64,000 nucleotides of DNA from Myxococcales bacterium (GTDB lineage: Bacteria > Myxococcota_A > Bradymonadia > UBA7976 > UBA1532). The position numbers and the translations under genes were made by a program. Location of the stretch: positions 11,686 through 75,685 of the forward strand of contig JACKDN010000036.1 of assembly GCA_020633465.1 (NCBI GenBank), in the 5' to 3' direction. Shown in pieces: positions 53,375 to 62,700 of the stretch (position 1 is the stretch's first letter; every line of letters starts with the position of its first letter). The notes below the pieces were generated by a model. The model ran no database searches and was not told the DNA's origin. It saw nothing but the letters and a program-made list of their open reading frames with translations.

Positions 53375-55273
53375 ATGGATCTCGACGCCCTCGACCTGGC
53401 GACGCGGTTCCCGGCGCCCGACCTCGGCGCGTGGCGGGCGGCGGCGGAGAAGGTGCTGGGCGGACGGCCGGCCGAGCGCCTCGACCGGCGGACGCTGGAG
53501 GGGCTGGTGGTGCCCCCCGCTGCGCGTCGACTCGACGCCGGCGCCGGGCGCGCCGGACGCCGCGCCTTTCGCGCGGGGCGCCCGCGCGGCGCGCGCGGCG
53601 CCGGGCCGGCTGGGACGTGCGCGTGCTGTGCGAGGCGGGCGACGCGAGCGCGGGCCGCCGAGGCGATCGCCGCCGATCTCGCGCGCGGCGCGCGGTCGGT
53701 GTGGCTGCGCGGCCCGTGGGCCGATCTGGACGCGCTGGACGCGGCGCTGGCGCCGGTCGATCCGACGACGACGCCGCTGCTGCTGGACGGCGGCGCGGAC
53801 GGCGCGGCGTGCCTGGCCGCGCTGGGGGCGCTCGCCGAGCGCCGCGGCGTCGCGCTCGAGGGGCTGCTGGCCGAGGTGCCCCTCGATCCGCTCGGCACCC
53901 TGGCGCGGGAGGGCCGGCTGGCCGGCGGGCTCGACGCGGCCTGGGACACGGCCGCGGCGGGCGCCCGCTTCGCCGAACGCCACGCGCCCGAGGTTCGGAC
54001 CCTGTGCCTCGACGGCAGCGTGTACGACGAGGGCGGCGCGCACGCCGCGCAGACGCTCGGCTTCGTGCTGGCGGCGGCGGCCGAGACCCTGCGCGCGCTC
54101 GACGCGCGTGGGCTGACCCCGGCGCAGGTCGGCGCGCGGCTCACCGTGCGCCTGGGCGTGGGCACCGAGCCCTTCCTGGCCATCGCGACGCTGCGCGCCG
54201 CGCGCTGGACGCTCAGCCGGCTGCTGTCGGCCGCGGGCGCGGACGCCGAGCCGCCGCCGATCCACGCGGTGACGCTGGCGCGCGACCTGGGCGCGCGGGA
54301 TCCCTGGCCCAACCTGCTGCGCGCCACCGCCGCCTGCTTCGCTGCGGCCGTCGGCGGCGCCGACGCGGTGACGCTGCTGCCCTTCGACCACGCGATCGGC
54401 GCGCCCGACGCGCTGGCGCGGCGGCTGGCGACCAACCTGCAGGCCGTGCTCGAGCACGAGTCGCACCTGGCGCGGGTGACCGATCCCGCGGGCGGCGCCC
54501 ACCACGTCGAGGCGCTGACGCGGGCGCTGGCCGAGCAGGCGTGGTCGCGGATGCAGACCATCGAGGCCGACGGCGGGCTGTCGACGTGGCTGATCGACGG
54601 GCGGGCCGCGCGCGCGGTGTCCGCCACGGCCGCGACGCGACAGCAGCGGCTGGCCACGCGCGCCCACACGATGGTGGGCGTGAACGACTTCGTGCTGGCC
54701 GACGAGCCGCCGCTCGAGCGCGGCGCGCGATCCTGCGCGGTGGAGGGCGAGCCCGCGCCGGCGCGGCTGGAGGGCGAGCCGATCGCGAGCGCCCTGGCCG
54801 CGTTGCTGGACGGCGCGTCGCTGCGCGCGGTCGGCGCGGCGCTGGCCGGCCAGGGTGCGCCGACGGTGGCCGAGCGGATCGTCCCGTTCCGCTCGGGCGT
54901 GGCCTGGGAGGCGCGGCGCGACGCGGCCGCCGGACACACCGTGACGTTGCTGACGCTGGGCGCCGAGCCGGCCTGGAAGGCGCGGGCCGAGTGGACGCGG
55001 CGGGTGCTCGAGGCGTGGGGGCTGGGCGTGCACGAGACCAGCGACCCGGCGCAGGTGAAGGGCGGCGCCGTCGTGGTGTGCGCCGCCGACGCGGATCACG
55101 CCGCGCTGGGCGTGCCGGCCGCGCGGGCGCTGCGCGACCGGGCCTTCGTGCTGGTGGCCGGCCGCGCCGGCGATCTGGCCGACGCCTGGCGCGAGGCCGG
55201 CGTCGCCGACTTCGTTTACCTGGGCGCCGATCTCGACGCCCTGGGCGCCCGCGTGGTGGAGGCGATCCGATGA
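53375..55273 (+). CDS. mutA: Methylmalonyl-CoA mutase small subunit
   Basis: Protein of 632 residues, the usual length of the small (beta) subunit, which lacks the cobalamin His motif. It starts TRFPAPDLGAWRAAAEKVLG and contains DGSVYDEGGAHAAQTLGF, NDFVLADEP and a Rossmann-like C terminus. Residues about 50-95 look wrong: family-like sequence in that stretch runs through the other two frames (GAPDAAPFARGAR, then GWDVRVLCEAGDAS) before returning. Three single-base insertions at about 53515, 53600 and 53655 that cancel out explain this; the first is in a six-C run. The mutase interconverts methylmalonyl-CoA and succinyl-CoA. It overlaps mutB by 4 nt. Confidence 0.93.
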   Translation: MDLDALDLATRFPAPDLGAWRAAAEKVLGGRPAERLDRRTLEGLVVPPAARRLDAGAGRAGRRAFRAGRPRGARGAGPAGTCACCARRATRARAAEAIAADLARGARSVWLRGPWADLDALDAALAPVDPTTTPLLLDGGADGAACLAALGALAERRGVALEGLLAEVPLDPLGTLAREGRLAGGLDAAWDTAAAGARFAERHAPEVRTLCLDGSVYDEGGAHAAQTLGFVLAAAAETLRALDARGLTPAQVGARLTVRLGVGTEPFLAIATLRAARWTLSRLLSAAGADAEPPPIHAVTLARDLGARDPWPNLLRATAACFAAAVGGADAVTLLPFDHAIGAPDALARRLATNLQAVLEHESHLARVTDPAGGAHHVEALTRALAEQAWSRMQTIEADGGLSTWLIDGRAARAVSATAATRQQRLATRAHTMVGVNDFVLADEPPLERGARSCAVEGEPAPARLEGEPIASALAALLDGASLRAVGAALAGQGAPTVAERIVPFRSGVAWEARRDAAAGHTVTLLTLGAEPAWKARAEWTRRVLEAWGLGVHETSDPAQVKGGAVVVCAADADHAALGVPAARALRDRAFVLVAGRAGDLADAWREAGVADFVYLGADLDALGARVVEAIR

Positions 55274-57435
55274 GCACCCCGCCCGATCACTCGACGCTGC
55301 CCGACTTCTCGACGCTGCCGCTGAGCGACGCGGCGGCCGCGGCCGACCTGCCCTCGGACCCCGCCTGGCCGACGCCGGAGGGCATCGACGTGCGGTCCGT
55401 CTACGGGCCGGCCGACCTCGCCGGGGTGGATCACCTGGGTTTCCTGCCCGGGCTGCCGCCCTACACGCGCGGCCCCTACGCGACGATGTACGCGACGCGG
55501 CCGTGGACCGTGCGGCAGTACGCGGGGTTCAGCACCGCCGAGGCCAGCAACGCGTTCTACCGGCGCAACCTGGCCGCGGGGCAGAAGGGTCTGTCCATCG
55601 CCTTCGACCTGGCGACGCACCGCGGCTACGACAGCGATCACCCGCGCGTGGCCGGCGACGTGGGCATGGCCGGCGTGGCCATCGACAGCATCGAGGACAT
55701 GCGCATCCTGTTCGACGGCATCCCGCTCGACCGGATGAGCGTGTCGATGACGATGAACGGCGCGGTGCTGCCGGTGATGGCGCTGTACGTCGTCGCCGCG
55801 GAGGAGCAGGGCGTCGCCCCGGAGAAGCTGAGCGGGACCATCCAGAACGACATCCTCAAGGAGTTCATGGTCCGCAACACGTACATCTATCCGCCGGCGC
55901 CCTCGATGCGGATCATCGCCGACATCTTCCGCTTCACCGCCGAGCGGATGCCGCGGTTCAACTCGATCAGCATCAGCGGCTATCACATGCAAGAGGCCGG
56001 GGCGACGGCCGACCTCGAGCTGGCTTACACGCTGGCCGACGGGCTGCAGTACGCGCGGACCGGCATCGAGGCGGGGCTGGGCATCGACGCGTTCGCGCCG
56101 CGGCTGTCGTTCTTCTTCGCCATCGGCATGAACTACTTCATGGAGGTGGCCAAGCTGCGGGCGGCGCGCACGCTGTGGGCGCGGCTGATGCAGCCCTTCG
56201 GACCCAAGAACCCGAAGTCGATGGCGCTGCGCACGCACTGTCAGACGTCGGGCTGGAGCCTGACCGCGCAGGACGTGTTCAACAACGTGGCGCGCACGTG
56301 CATCGAGGCGATGGCGGCGACGCACGGCGGGACGCAGTCGCTGCACACCAACAGCCTGGACGAGGCGCTGGCGCTGCCGACGGACTTCAGCGCGCGCATC
56401 GCGCGGAACACGCAGCTGTTCCTGCAGCACGAGGCGGGGCTGTGCGACACCATCGACCCGTGGGCGGGCAGCTACTACGTGGAACGGCTGACGCACGACC
56501 TGATGCAGCGGGCGTGGGCGCACATCGGCGAGGTCGAGGCGCTGGGCGGCATGGCGAAGGCCATCGAGCAGGGGCTGCCCAAGCTGCGCATCGAGGAGGC
56601 CGCGGCGCGCACGCAGGCGCGCATCGACAGCGGGCAGCAGACCGTCGTGGGCGTCAACCTGTACCCGCCCGAGACGCCGGACGACATCCCGGTGCTGAAG
56701 GTGGACAACAGCGCGGTGCGGGCAGCGCAGGTCGCGCGGCTGAAGCGGCTGCGGGCGGCGCGCGACGAGGCGAAGACGCAGGCCGCGCTGACGGCGCTGA
56801 CGCGCTGCGCCGAGACCGGTGACGGCAACCTGCTGGCGCTGAGCGTCGACGCCGCGCGGGCCATGGCCACCGTCGGGGAGATGAGCGATGCGCTCGAGAA
56901 GGTGTGGGGGCGGCACGAGGCCGGGGCGGCGCTGGTGAGCGGCGTGTACCGGGCCGAGTCGAAGGGCGCCGAAGGCGACATCGCGGCGGTGGAGCGTCGG
57001 GTCGAAGCGTTCGAGGCGCGCGAGGGGCGCCGGCCACGGCTGCTGGTGGCGAAGATGGGTCAGGACGGCCACGACCGGGGGCAGAAGGTCATCGCGACGG
57101 CCTTCGCCGACCTGGGCTTCGATGTGGACGTGGGGCCGCTGTTCCAGACGCCCGAAGAGACGGCGCGGCAGGCGGTCGAGAACGACGTGCACGTGGTGGG
57201 CGTGAGCTCGCTGGCGGCCGGGCATCTGACGCTGGTGCCCGCCCTGCGCGCGGCGCTCGAGGCCGAGGGGCGGCCGGACATCCTGGTCGTCGTGGGCGGG
57301 GTCATCCCGCCGCAGGACTACGAGGCGCTGTACGCGGCCGGCGCGGTGGCGATCTTCGGGCCGGGCACCGTCATCACGAAGGCCGCCGCCGAGCTGCTCG
57401 ACACGCTGGCGACGCAGGCGGGCGAGGACGCTTGA
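55270..57435 (+). CDS. mutB: Methylmalonyl-CoA mutase large subunit
   Basis: Catalytic subunit of 721 residues. The TIM-barrel has TMYATRPWTVRQYAGFSTAE (Tyr and Arg of the substrate site) and FDLATHRGYDSDHPR; these residues fit methylmalonyl-CoA rather than isobutyryl-CoA mutase. The C-terminal cobalamin domain has DGHDRG (about 599-604) for base-off/His-on B12 binding, followed by GVSSLAAGH and the GGVIPPQDY segment. ATG 55270 overlaps the mutA stop (ATGA). Acts in propionate/odd-chain and branched amino-acid catabolism; needs adenosylcobalamin. Confidence 0.97.
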   Translation: MSTPPDHSTLPDFSTLPLSDAAAAADLPSDPAWPTPEGIDVRSVYGPADLAGVDHLGFLPGLPPYTRGPYATMYATRPWTVRQYAGFSTAEASNAFYRRNLAAGQKGLSIAFDLATHRGYDSDHPRVAGDVGMAGVAIDSIEDMRILFDGIPLDRMSVSMTMNGAVLPVMALYVVAAEEQGVAPEKLSGTIQNDILKEFMVRNTYIYPPAPSMRIIADIFRFTAERMPRFNSISISGYHMQEAGATADLELAYTLADGLQYARTGIEAGLGIDAFAPRLSFFFAIGMNYFMEVAKLRAARTLWARLMQPFGPKNPKSMALRTHCQTSGWSLTAQDVFNNVARTCIEAMAATHGGTQSLHTNSLDEALALPTDFSARIARNTQLFLQHEAGLCDTIDPWAGSYYVERLTHDLMQRAWAHIGEVEALGGMAKAIEQGLPKLRIEEAAARTQARIDSGQQTVVGVNLYPPETPDDIPVLKVDNSAVRAAQVARLKRLRAARDEAKTQAALTALTRCAETGDGNLLALSVDAARAMATVGEMSDALEKVWGRHEAGAALVSGVYRAESKGAEGDIAAVERRVEAFEAREGRRPRLLVAKMGQDGHDRGQKVIATAFADLGFDVDVGPLFQTPEETARQAVENDVHVVGVSSLAAGHLTLVPALRAALEAEGRPDILVVVGGVIPPQDYEALYAAGAVAIFGPGTVITKAAAELLDTLATQAGEDA

Positions 57436-58457
57436 GCGCGCCGCCCAGCGCGCCCCCACGGCGGACGCTGAGCGTCGACGATCACGTCGCGGGCGTGCGC
57501 GCGGGTGACCGGGCCGTCCTGGCGCGCACCATCACGCTGGTCGAGTCCAACCTGCCCGACCACCAGCGCAAGGCTCAGCAGGTGCTGCTGCGGCTGCTGC
57601 CCCACGCCGGCGCCGCGGTGCGCGTGGGCATCACCGGCGTGCCGGGCGCCGGCAAGAGCACCTTCATCGAGCGTCTCGGGCTCGACCTCTGCGCCGCCGG
57701 CCACCGCGTGGCCGTGCTGGCCATCGATCCCACCAGCAGCGTGCGCGGCGGCAGCATCCTGGGGGACAAGACGCGCATGGGCGGCCTGTCGCGCGAAGCG
57801 AACGCGTTCATCCGCCCCTCACCCACGCAGGGAACGCTCGGCGGCGTCCACCGCAAGACCCGCGAGTCGATGGTGGTGTGCGAGGCGGCGGGCTTCGACG
57901 TGGTGCTCGTCGAGACGGTGGGCGTCGGGCAGAGCGAGACGCGCGTGGCCGACATGGTCGACACCTTCCTGGTGCTGCTGCTGGCGGGCGCCGGCGATCA
58001 GCTGCAGGGCATCAAGAAGGGCGTGCTCGAGGTGGCCGACGTGCTGGCGGTGAACAAGGCCGACGGCGACGGGAAGCGGCCGGCGGCGCTGGCCGCGCGC
58101 GACCTCGAGGCGGCGCTGCGCTTCGTCGCGCGCAAGGACGCCGGGTGGCAGCCGCCGGTGCTGACCTGCAGCGCGAAGACGGGCGACCACGTCGACCGCG
58201 TCTGGCAGCGCGTGCTGGAGCATCGGGCGTCCCTCGAGGCGCGCGGACTGTTGGCCGAGCGGCGCAGCCGGCAGGCGCTGCTGTGGACCTGGGCGATGGT
58301 CGAGCAGGCGCTGATGGCGCGGCTGCGCGACCACGCCCGCGTGCAGGCCGCGCGCGGCGCCGTCGAGGACGCGGTGCGGGGCGGGACGCTCACCCCGACG
58401 CTGGCGGCGGAGCGATTGCTGGCGGCGTTCGATGCCTCAGGTTCGGACGGGTCGTAG
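57432..58457 (+). CDS. meaB: Methylmalonyl-CoA mutase-associated GTPase MeaB
   Basis: G3E-family GTPase of 341 residues that protects and reloads the mutase cofactor. Walker A GVPGAGKST is near residues 70-78; DPTSSVRGGSILGDKTRM, ETVGVGQSE (switch II) and NKAD (base recognition) are all present. TTG 57432 overlaps the mutB stop as TTGA, completing a fully coupled mutA-mutB-meaB operon. The 3' end overlaps the convergent gene by 21 nt. Confidence 0.96.
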   Translation: MSAPPSAPPRRTLSVDDHVAGVRAGDRAVLARTITLVESNLPDHQRKAQQVLLRLLPHAGAAVRVGITGVPGAGKSTFIERLGLDLCAAGHRVAVLAIDPTSSVRGGSILGDKTRMGGLSREANAFIRPSPTQGTLGGVHRKTRESMVVCEAAGFDVVLVETVGVGQSETRVADMVDTFLVLLLAGAGDQLQGIKKGVLEVADVLAVNKADGDGKRPAALAARDLEAALRFVARKDAGWQPPVLTCSAKTGDHVDRVWQRVLEHRASLEARGLLAERRSRQALLWTWAMVEQALMARLRDHARVQAARGAVEDAVRGGTLTPTLAAERLLAAFDASGSDGS

Positions 58458-58898
58458 GCGGGGCGCGTCGCCCAGCTGCACGAGCAGCGCGACGTGCAGG
58501 CGGCGCGCGTGGCCGACCCACGGCGGCACGTCCCCCTGCCCTTCGTAGGGCGCCAGCGCGACCTGCAGGACACCGTCGAGCGCGCGGTGCAAGCGCGCGC
58601 GGGGCGCGGTGAGCAACCGCTCGGGTGACTCCGGCGACCACGCCTTGAACACACCTGGCGCGTCGGGCGGCGCGGTGTCGATCACCCAGCGTTGGCGGGA
58701 TTCGGCGTCGCGCCGCTCGAGGATGCGACCCTCGACGACGCGATCCGCGACGTGCACCAGATCAGCCTTCGCCAGCCCGTCGAGCGCGGCCGCGAGCGCG
58801 CCGTCGTCGCCCGGCCAGCGCACGCGGAGCGCTCCGCCCACGCGCTCGAGCTCGAGCGTCGCGCCGTCGTCCGCGCGGAGCGTCGCGTGATCGCTCAT
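58437..58898 (-). CDS. Unknown protein, second partner of the DUF4157 protein
   Basis: Protein of 153 residues, no family recognised. No signal peptide or TM helix. The start is beta-rich (ATLRADDGATLELERVGG) and the end holds a VLQVALAPYEGQG and LHVALLVQLGD pair of strands. ATG 58898 overlaps the upstream stop (ATGA), so it is co-translated with the 281-residue gene and sits downstream of the large DUF4157 gene. An immunity or chaperone role is a guess from position only. Confidence 0.75.
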   Translation of the reverse strand: MSDHATLRADDGATLELERVGGALRVRWPGDDGALAAALDGLAKADLVHVADRVVEGRILERRDAESRQRWVIDTAPPDAPGVFKAWSPESPERLLTAPRARLHRALDGVLQVALAPYEGQGDVPPWVGHARRLHVALLVQLGDAPRLRPVRT

Positions 58899-59740
58899 CG
58901 CCGCAGCTCGGTCACGAAGCGTCGGTCGAGGAAGGCCGCGACGCTGCGCAGCACCGCCTTGGGATCGACGCAGGTGAGCGGCACCACGCCGTCGAGCACG
59001 AAGGCGCCGTCGTCGTCGGTGCGGGGCGCGCCGTCGTCGTCGAAGACGATCCGCGGCACGCCCCCGCGCTCGATGCCGAAGATGCTGGTCGTGAACCGCC
59101 GCGCGGCTTCGGCGGCGGTGTCTTCGGCGAAGTCGAGCGTGAAGCGCTTCGCGCCGACCTCGCGGTACACGAAGCCGAGCGTGTTGCCCGCCGCGTCCGC
59201 CACGCGCAGGTGCGGGCGCGGACGCTCACCGGACGTCTGGCTGGCGCGGATCTCGGCCTGGGTGGGGGTGAGCCCCGTCTCGGGATCGACCTCTTCGACG
59301 CGATAGTCGATCGCCCCCAGCACCTGCAGGATGCGATAGGCCAGCAACGCATCGCGATCGGCGGGCGACGGCTGCACCCGCGCCTCGAGGAACTCTTCGG
59401 CCGCGATGCGCGCGCGGCCCGGCTCGTCGGCCTCTTCCATCGCGTCGGCCGAACGCTCGCGCGCCTCGTCGGCGGCCATCGCTCGGCGCACGTGCACCGG
59501 ACCGAAGTCGAAGGGGCGCCCGTTCAGCCGGCAGAGCGTCACCATCACCACGAGGGCGCGCATGCGCACCTCGCTGATCATCCGCTGATCGCCGTGATCG
59601 AAGGCATACGGCGCGTCGTCGTCGAGCGCGTCGAAGACGGCGGCGATGCCCGCGCCGGTCTCTTCGGCCAGCGCCAGCCCCTCGAGCCGACGGTCGACGC
59701 TCGGCTCGGCCAGCAGCGCGCGCACGCGCTCGGCGCTCAT
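58895..59740 (-). CDS. Unknown protein, first partner of the DUF4157 protein
   Basis: Protein of 281 residues, no family recognised, cytoplasmic by appearance. The N-terminal half is helical (SAERVRALLAEPSVDRRLEG..EETGAGIAAVFDAL). The middle contains IDYRVEEVDPETG and the C-terminal half is alpha/beta (LRVADAAGNTLGFVYREVG, FTLDFAEDTAAEAARRF). It begins 22 nt after the stop of the large DUF4157 gene and overlaps the next gene by 4 nt, so it probably belongs to the same operon and may assist, load or neutralise that protein. Confidence 0.78.
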   Translation of the reverse strand: MSAERVRALLAEPSVDRRLEGLALAEETGAGIAAVFDALDDDAPYAFDHGDQRMISEVRMRALVVMVTLCRLNGRPFDFGPVHVRRAMAADEARERSADAMEEADEPGRARIAAEEFLEARVQPSPADRDALLAYRILQVLGAIDYRVEEVDPETGLTPTQAEIRASQTSGERPRPHLRVADAAGNTLGFVYREVGAKRFTLDFAEDTAAEAARRFTTSIFGIERGGVPRIVFDDDGAPRTDDDGAFVLDGVVPLTCVDPKAVLRSVAAFLDRRFVTELRR

Positions 59741-59762
59741 CGCATCACTCCCCTCTGCACGC

Positions 59763-62700
59763 TCACGACCCGTGCATGTACTTCAGCAGATACTCGACGT
59801 CGATGGTCTGGCCGCTGCCCGCCGCCTCGGCGTACATCTGCTGCACCCGCACGAAGTCGTCCTGCAGCTGCTGCAGGCCGCTGTAGGTGGCCATCCGCGT
59901 CGAGCCGGTCATGCCCTGCTGCGGCAGCGCGTCGAGCGCCTCGATGGCGATGACCTCGAAGTTCGAGTGCCCCAGGATGCCGCTCAGCCGCGCCTGCACC
60001 TCGTCGACCTGATCGAGGGGCGCGTAGGCCCGCACGAGCGACTCGCGCAGGTCGATGGGCGAGTAGCTCATCGCCTCGCCGCCCAGCATGCCGCCCGCCG
60101 TCACGTCGCCGCGCGCGCGCACGTCCAGGCCGGTGGCGTCGAACTCGAACAGCACCGGATAGTTCTGGACGTTGTGCGCGCCCCCGACGCGCCGCGGGTG
60201 GGTGGCCGGCAGCGCCAGGCGCAGGTCGCGCTCGGCCAGGAGCTTCTGCAGCTGGCTCTCGAACTGCCCGCGATCCTTGGTGTAGTAGGCCATCGGCCCG
60301 CCCACCTGCACGTCGATGTCGTCGAAGTTGTCGACGATGCCCTGCAGGCGGCCGATCTCGTCGTCGAGCTCCTGCAGCGTGTAGCGCTGCACGTTGTAGT
60401 GGTTCAGCTTCCCGCCCGCCTCGGCGTAGGCCAGGCTGGTGCCGAGGCCGGCCTCGCCCTGGCCGACGCTGATGAACTGCTTGCGGCCCGAGGCGCCGCT
60501 GAAGGCGTCGCCCTCGCCGGTGCGCTGGGTGACGCTCTGCTGGTGCAGATCCTCGGCCGACAGGATGCGGCCCTGGGTCTGCTCGAGGCCGTCGAGCATC
60601 TCGCTGTTGGTGCCGTGATAGGTGGTCTGGCCGAAGGCACCCTGCTGTTGGAGCTGCGTGACGCGGTCGGTGTGGCCGGCCAGCGCGGCCTGCTGATCCG
60701 GCTCGACGATCGCGCGCCGCATTGCCGCCAGGCGATCCGGTGGCACCTGCCCCTGCAGCCCGTCGAGCTGCTGCGCGGCGTCGTCCAGCCGACCGGCCTG
60801 GGCCAGCTCGTCGGCCCGCCCCACCCGCTGCGCGACGTCGATCGACATGTCGTCGATCTCACCGCGCGGGATGCCCGCCGCCTCGAGCTGGCTGACCAGC
60901 CGCGGCAGGCGCCGCACCTCGACCACCGCCGACAGGCCCTCGGCGCCGCCGCCGACCACGCCGCCCGTCGCCGCGCCCAGCAGGCCGCCGCGCAGCAGCG
61001 CGAGGCCGGCGTCGCCCACGACGCTCCAGATGGACTGCTTCCAGGTCTGTTCGTCCGACAGCGTCAGCACCATCTCGCCGACCGCGCCGGCGAGGAAGCC
61101 CTCGAGGGCGCCCGACACCGCGCCCGACGCGGCGCGCTTGCCGACGTAGGCGGTCGCTTCGCTGGCCGAGCGCAGCGTCGCGGTCGTCATCTCGGCCGCC
61201 AGCGCGCTGCGGCTGAGGCCGACCAGCGAGGTGAAGCGCGCGGCGAGGCCCGCCGAGAGCACCGCGGTCGCGCCGTCCGCGAAGCCCGCCGCCGCGTCGG
61301 TCGCGCCCTCGCTGCTGATCGCGTCGTAGTGATCCCCGGCCATCACCTCGGCGGTGCCCACCTTGGCCGCCGCGCCCGCGACGCCGCCGGCCAGCGCCGC
61401 CGCGCCGTACTGCGCCAGGAAGCCGCCGACGGCCGGCCCCGCGGTGCCGCCGGTCAGCACCGTGACCAGGATGCCCACGGCCACCGCGGCCACGGTCGAG
61501 GCGACGCTCCGGATCAGGTCGACGGTCTGGACGTGATCGGCGTAACGCTCCGCGAAGCGCGCGTCCAGGTGCGCCAGCACCGCGATCTCGTCGCTGTCGA
61601 GCTGGCCGTCCTCCATCGCCTGCGCGTAGGCCGACTCGAACTGCACCGCGGCCTGATCGCGCGTCTCGTCGGTGTCGGTGAAGGCGTCGGCCAGGCCCGA
61701 CCCGACCTCCAGCTTGTCCGCCTGGCGGTGGCGCAGGATGGCCGCCGACATGGCGCGGCCGGCGTCGGTCTGCAGCTCCTCCGGGCCGGGCACGCCGACC
61801 AGCTTGTCCATCGCGGCCTGCAGGTCGTCGTCGCCCAGCTCGCCGCGAAGACGCGCCTCGAGATCGGTGAAGCGGCGCAGCGCGTCCTGCTCGACCGGGC
61901 CCTCGGGCGCCACGCCTTCGCGCTGCAGGTAGTAGCCGAGGCGATAGGTGGCCTGCTCGTCGACGCTCATCGCGCCGAGCACCTGGTTCACCATGTCCTC
62001 GTCGGTGCCGTCCCACGCGCCGCCCATCGCGACGTCCAGCGCGCGGTCGGTGGGCACGCGGCCGGTCTCGGCGGCCGCGCGCAGCATGGCCGCCTCGTCC
62101 GGCGTCATGCGGCCCATCATCACGTTCCAGATGCGCGGGCGCTCGGCCAGCAGACGCTCCCGATCCGGCGCGCTCATCGCCGTGACGACGCTCAGCAGCT
62201 TCGCCTCGTCGGTGTTCATGCCGTAGTAGGCGTCGGCCAGGTCGTGCAGGGCGATGGCGTAGGTGTCGGCCGACGCGTGGAGCGCGGCGTCCTGCTGCTC
62301 GTCGCGGTTCAGGTGCGCCAGCGCCGCCTGCACGTCGGGATCGTTCCACAGCCGGTCGCGCAGGGCGCGGTCGGCGGTCTGCTGGCGGGCCTGACGCTCC
62401 TGGGGCGACAGCGACGCGGCGTCCTCCCCCTCGGAAAGGTCGAGCTGGCCCACCAGCGTCTCGAAGGCGTCGTTGATCGAGGCCTCGTCGTCGTTCCAGA
62501 AGCCCACGGCGTCGAGGATCTGCTGCTTGGCGCGCTCGAAGGGATCGACGCGCATCTGCCCGCTGAAGCCCTGGAACTCGGCGTCGCTCACGTCGCCGTG
62601 CAGGCGGCCCAGGAAGCTGTCGCCCTGCAGCTCGCCGTCGGCGTCGCGCTGGGCGGTCAGCAGGTTCTGCTGCACCCCGCCGAGCTGGGCCTGCTGCGCC

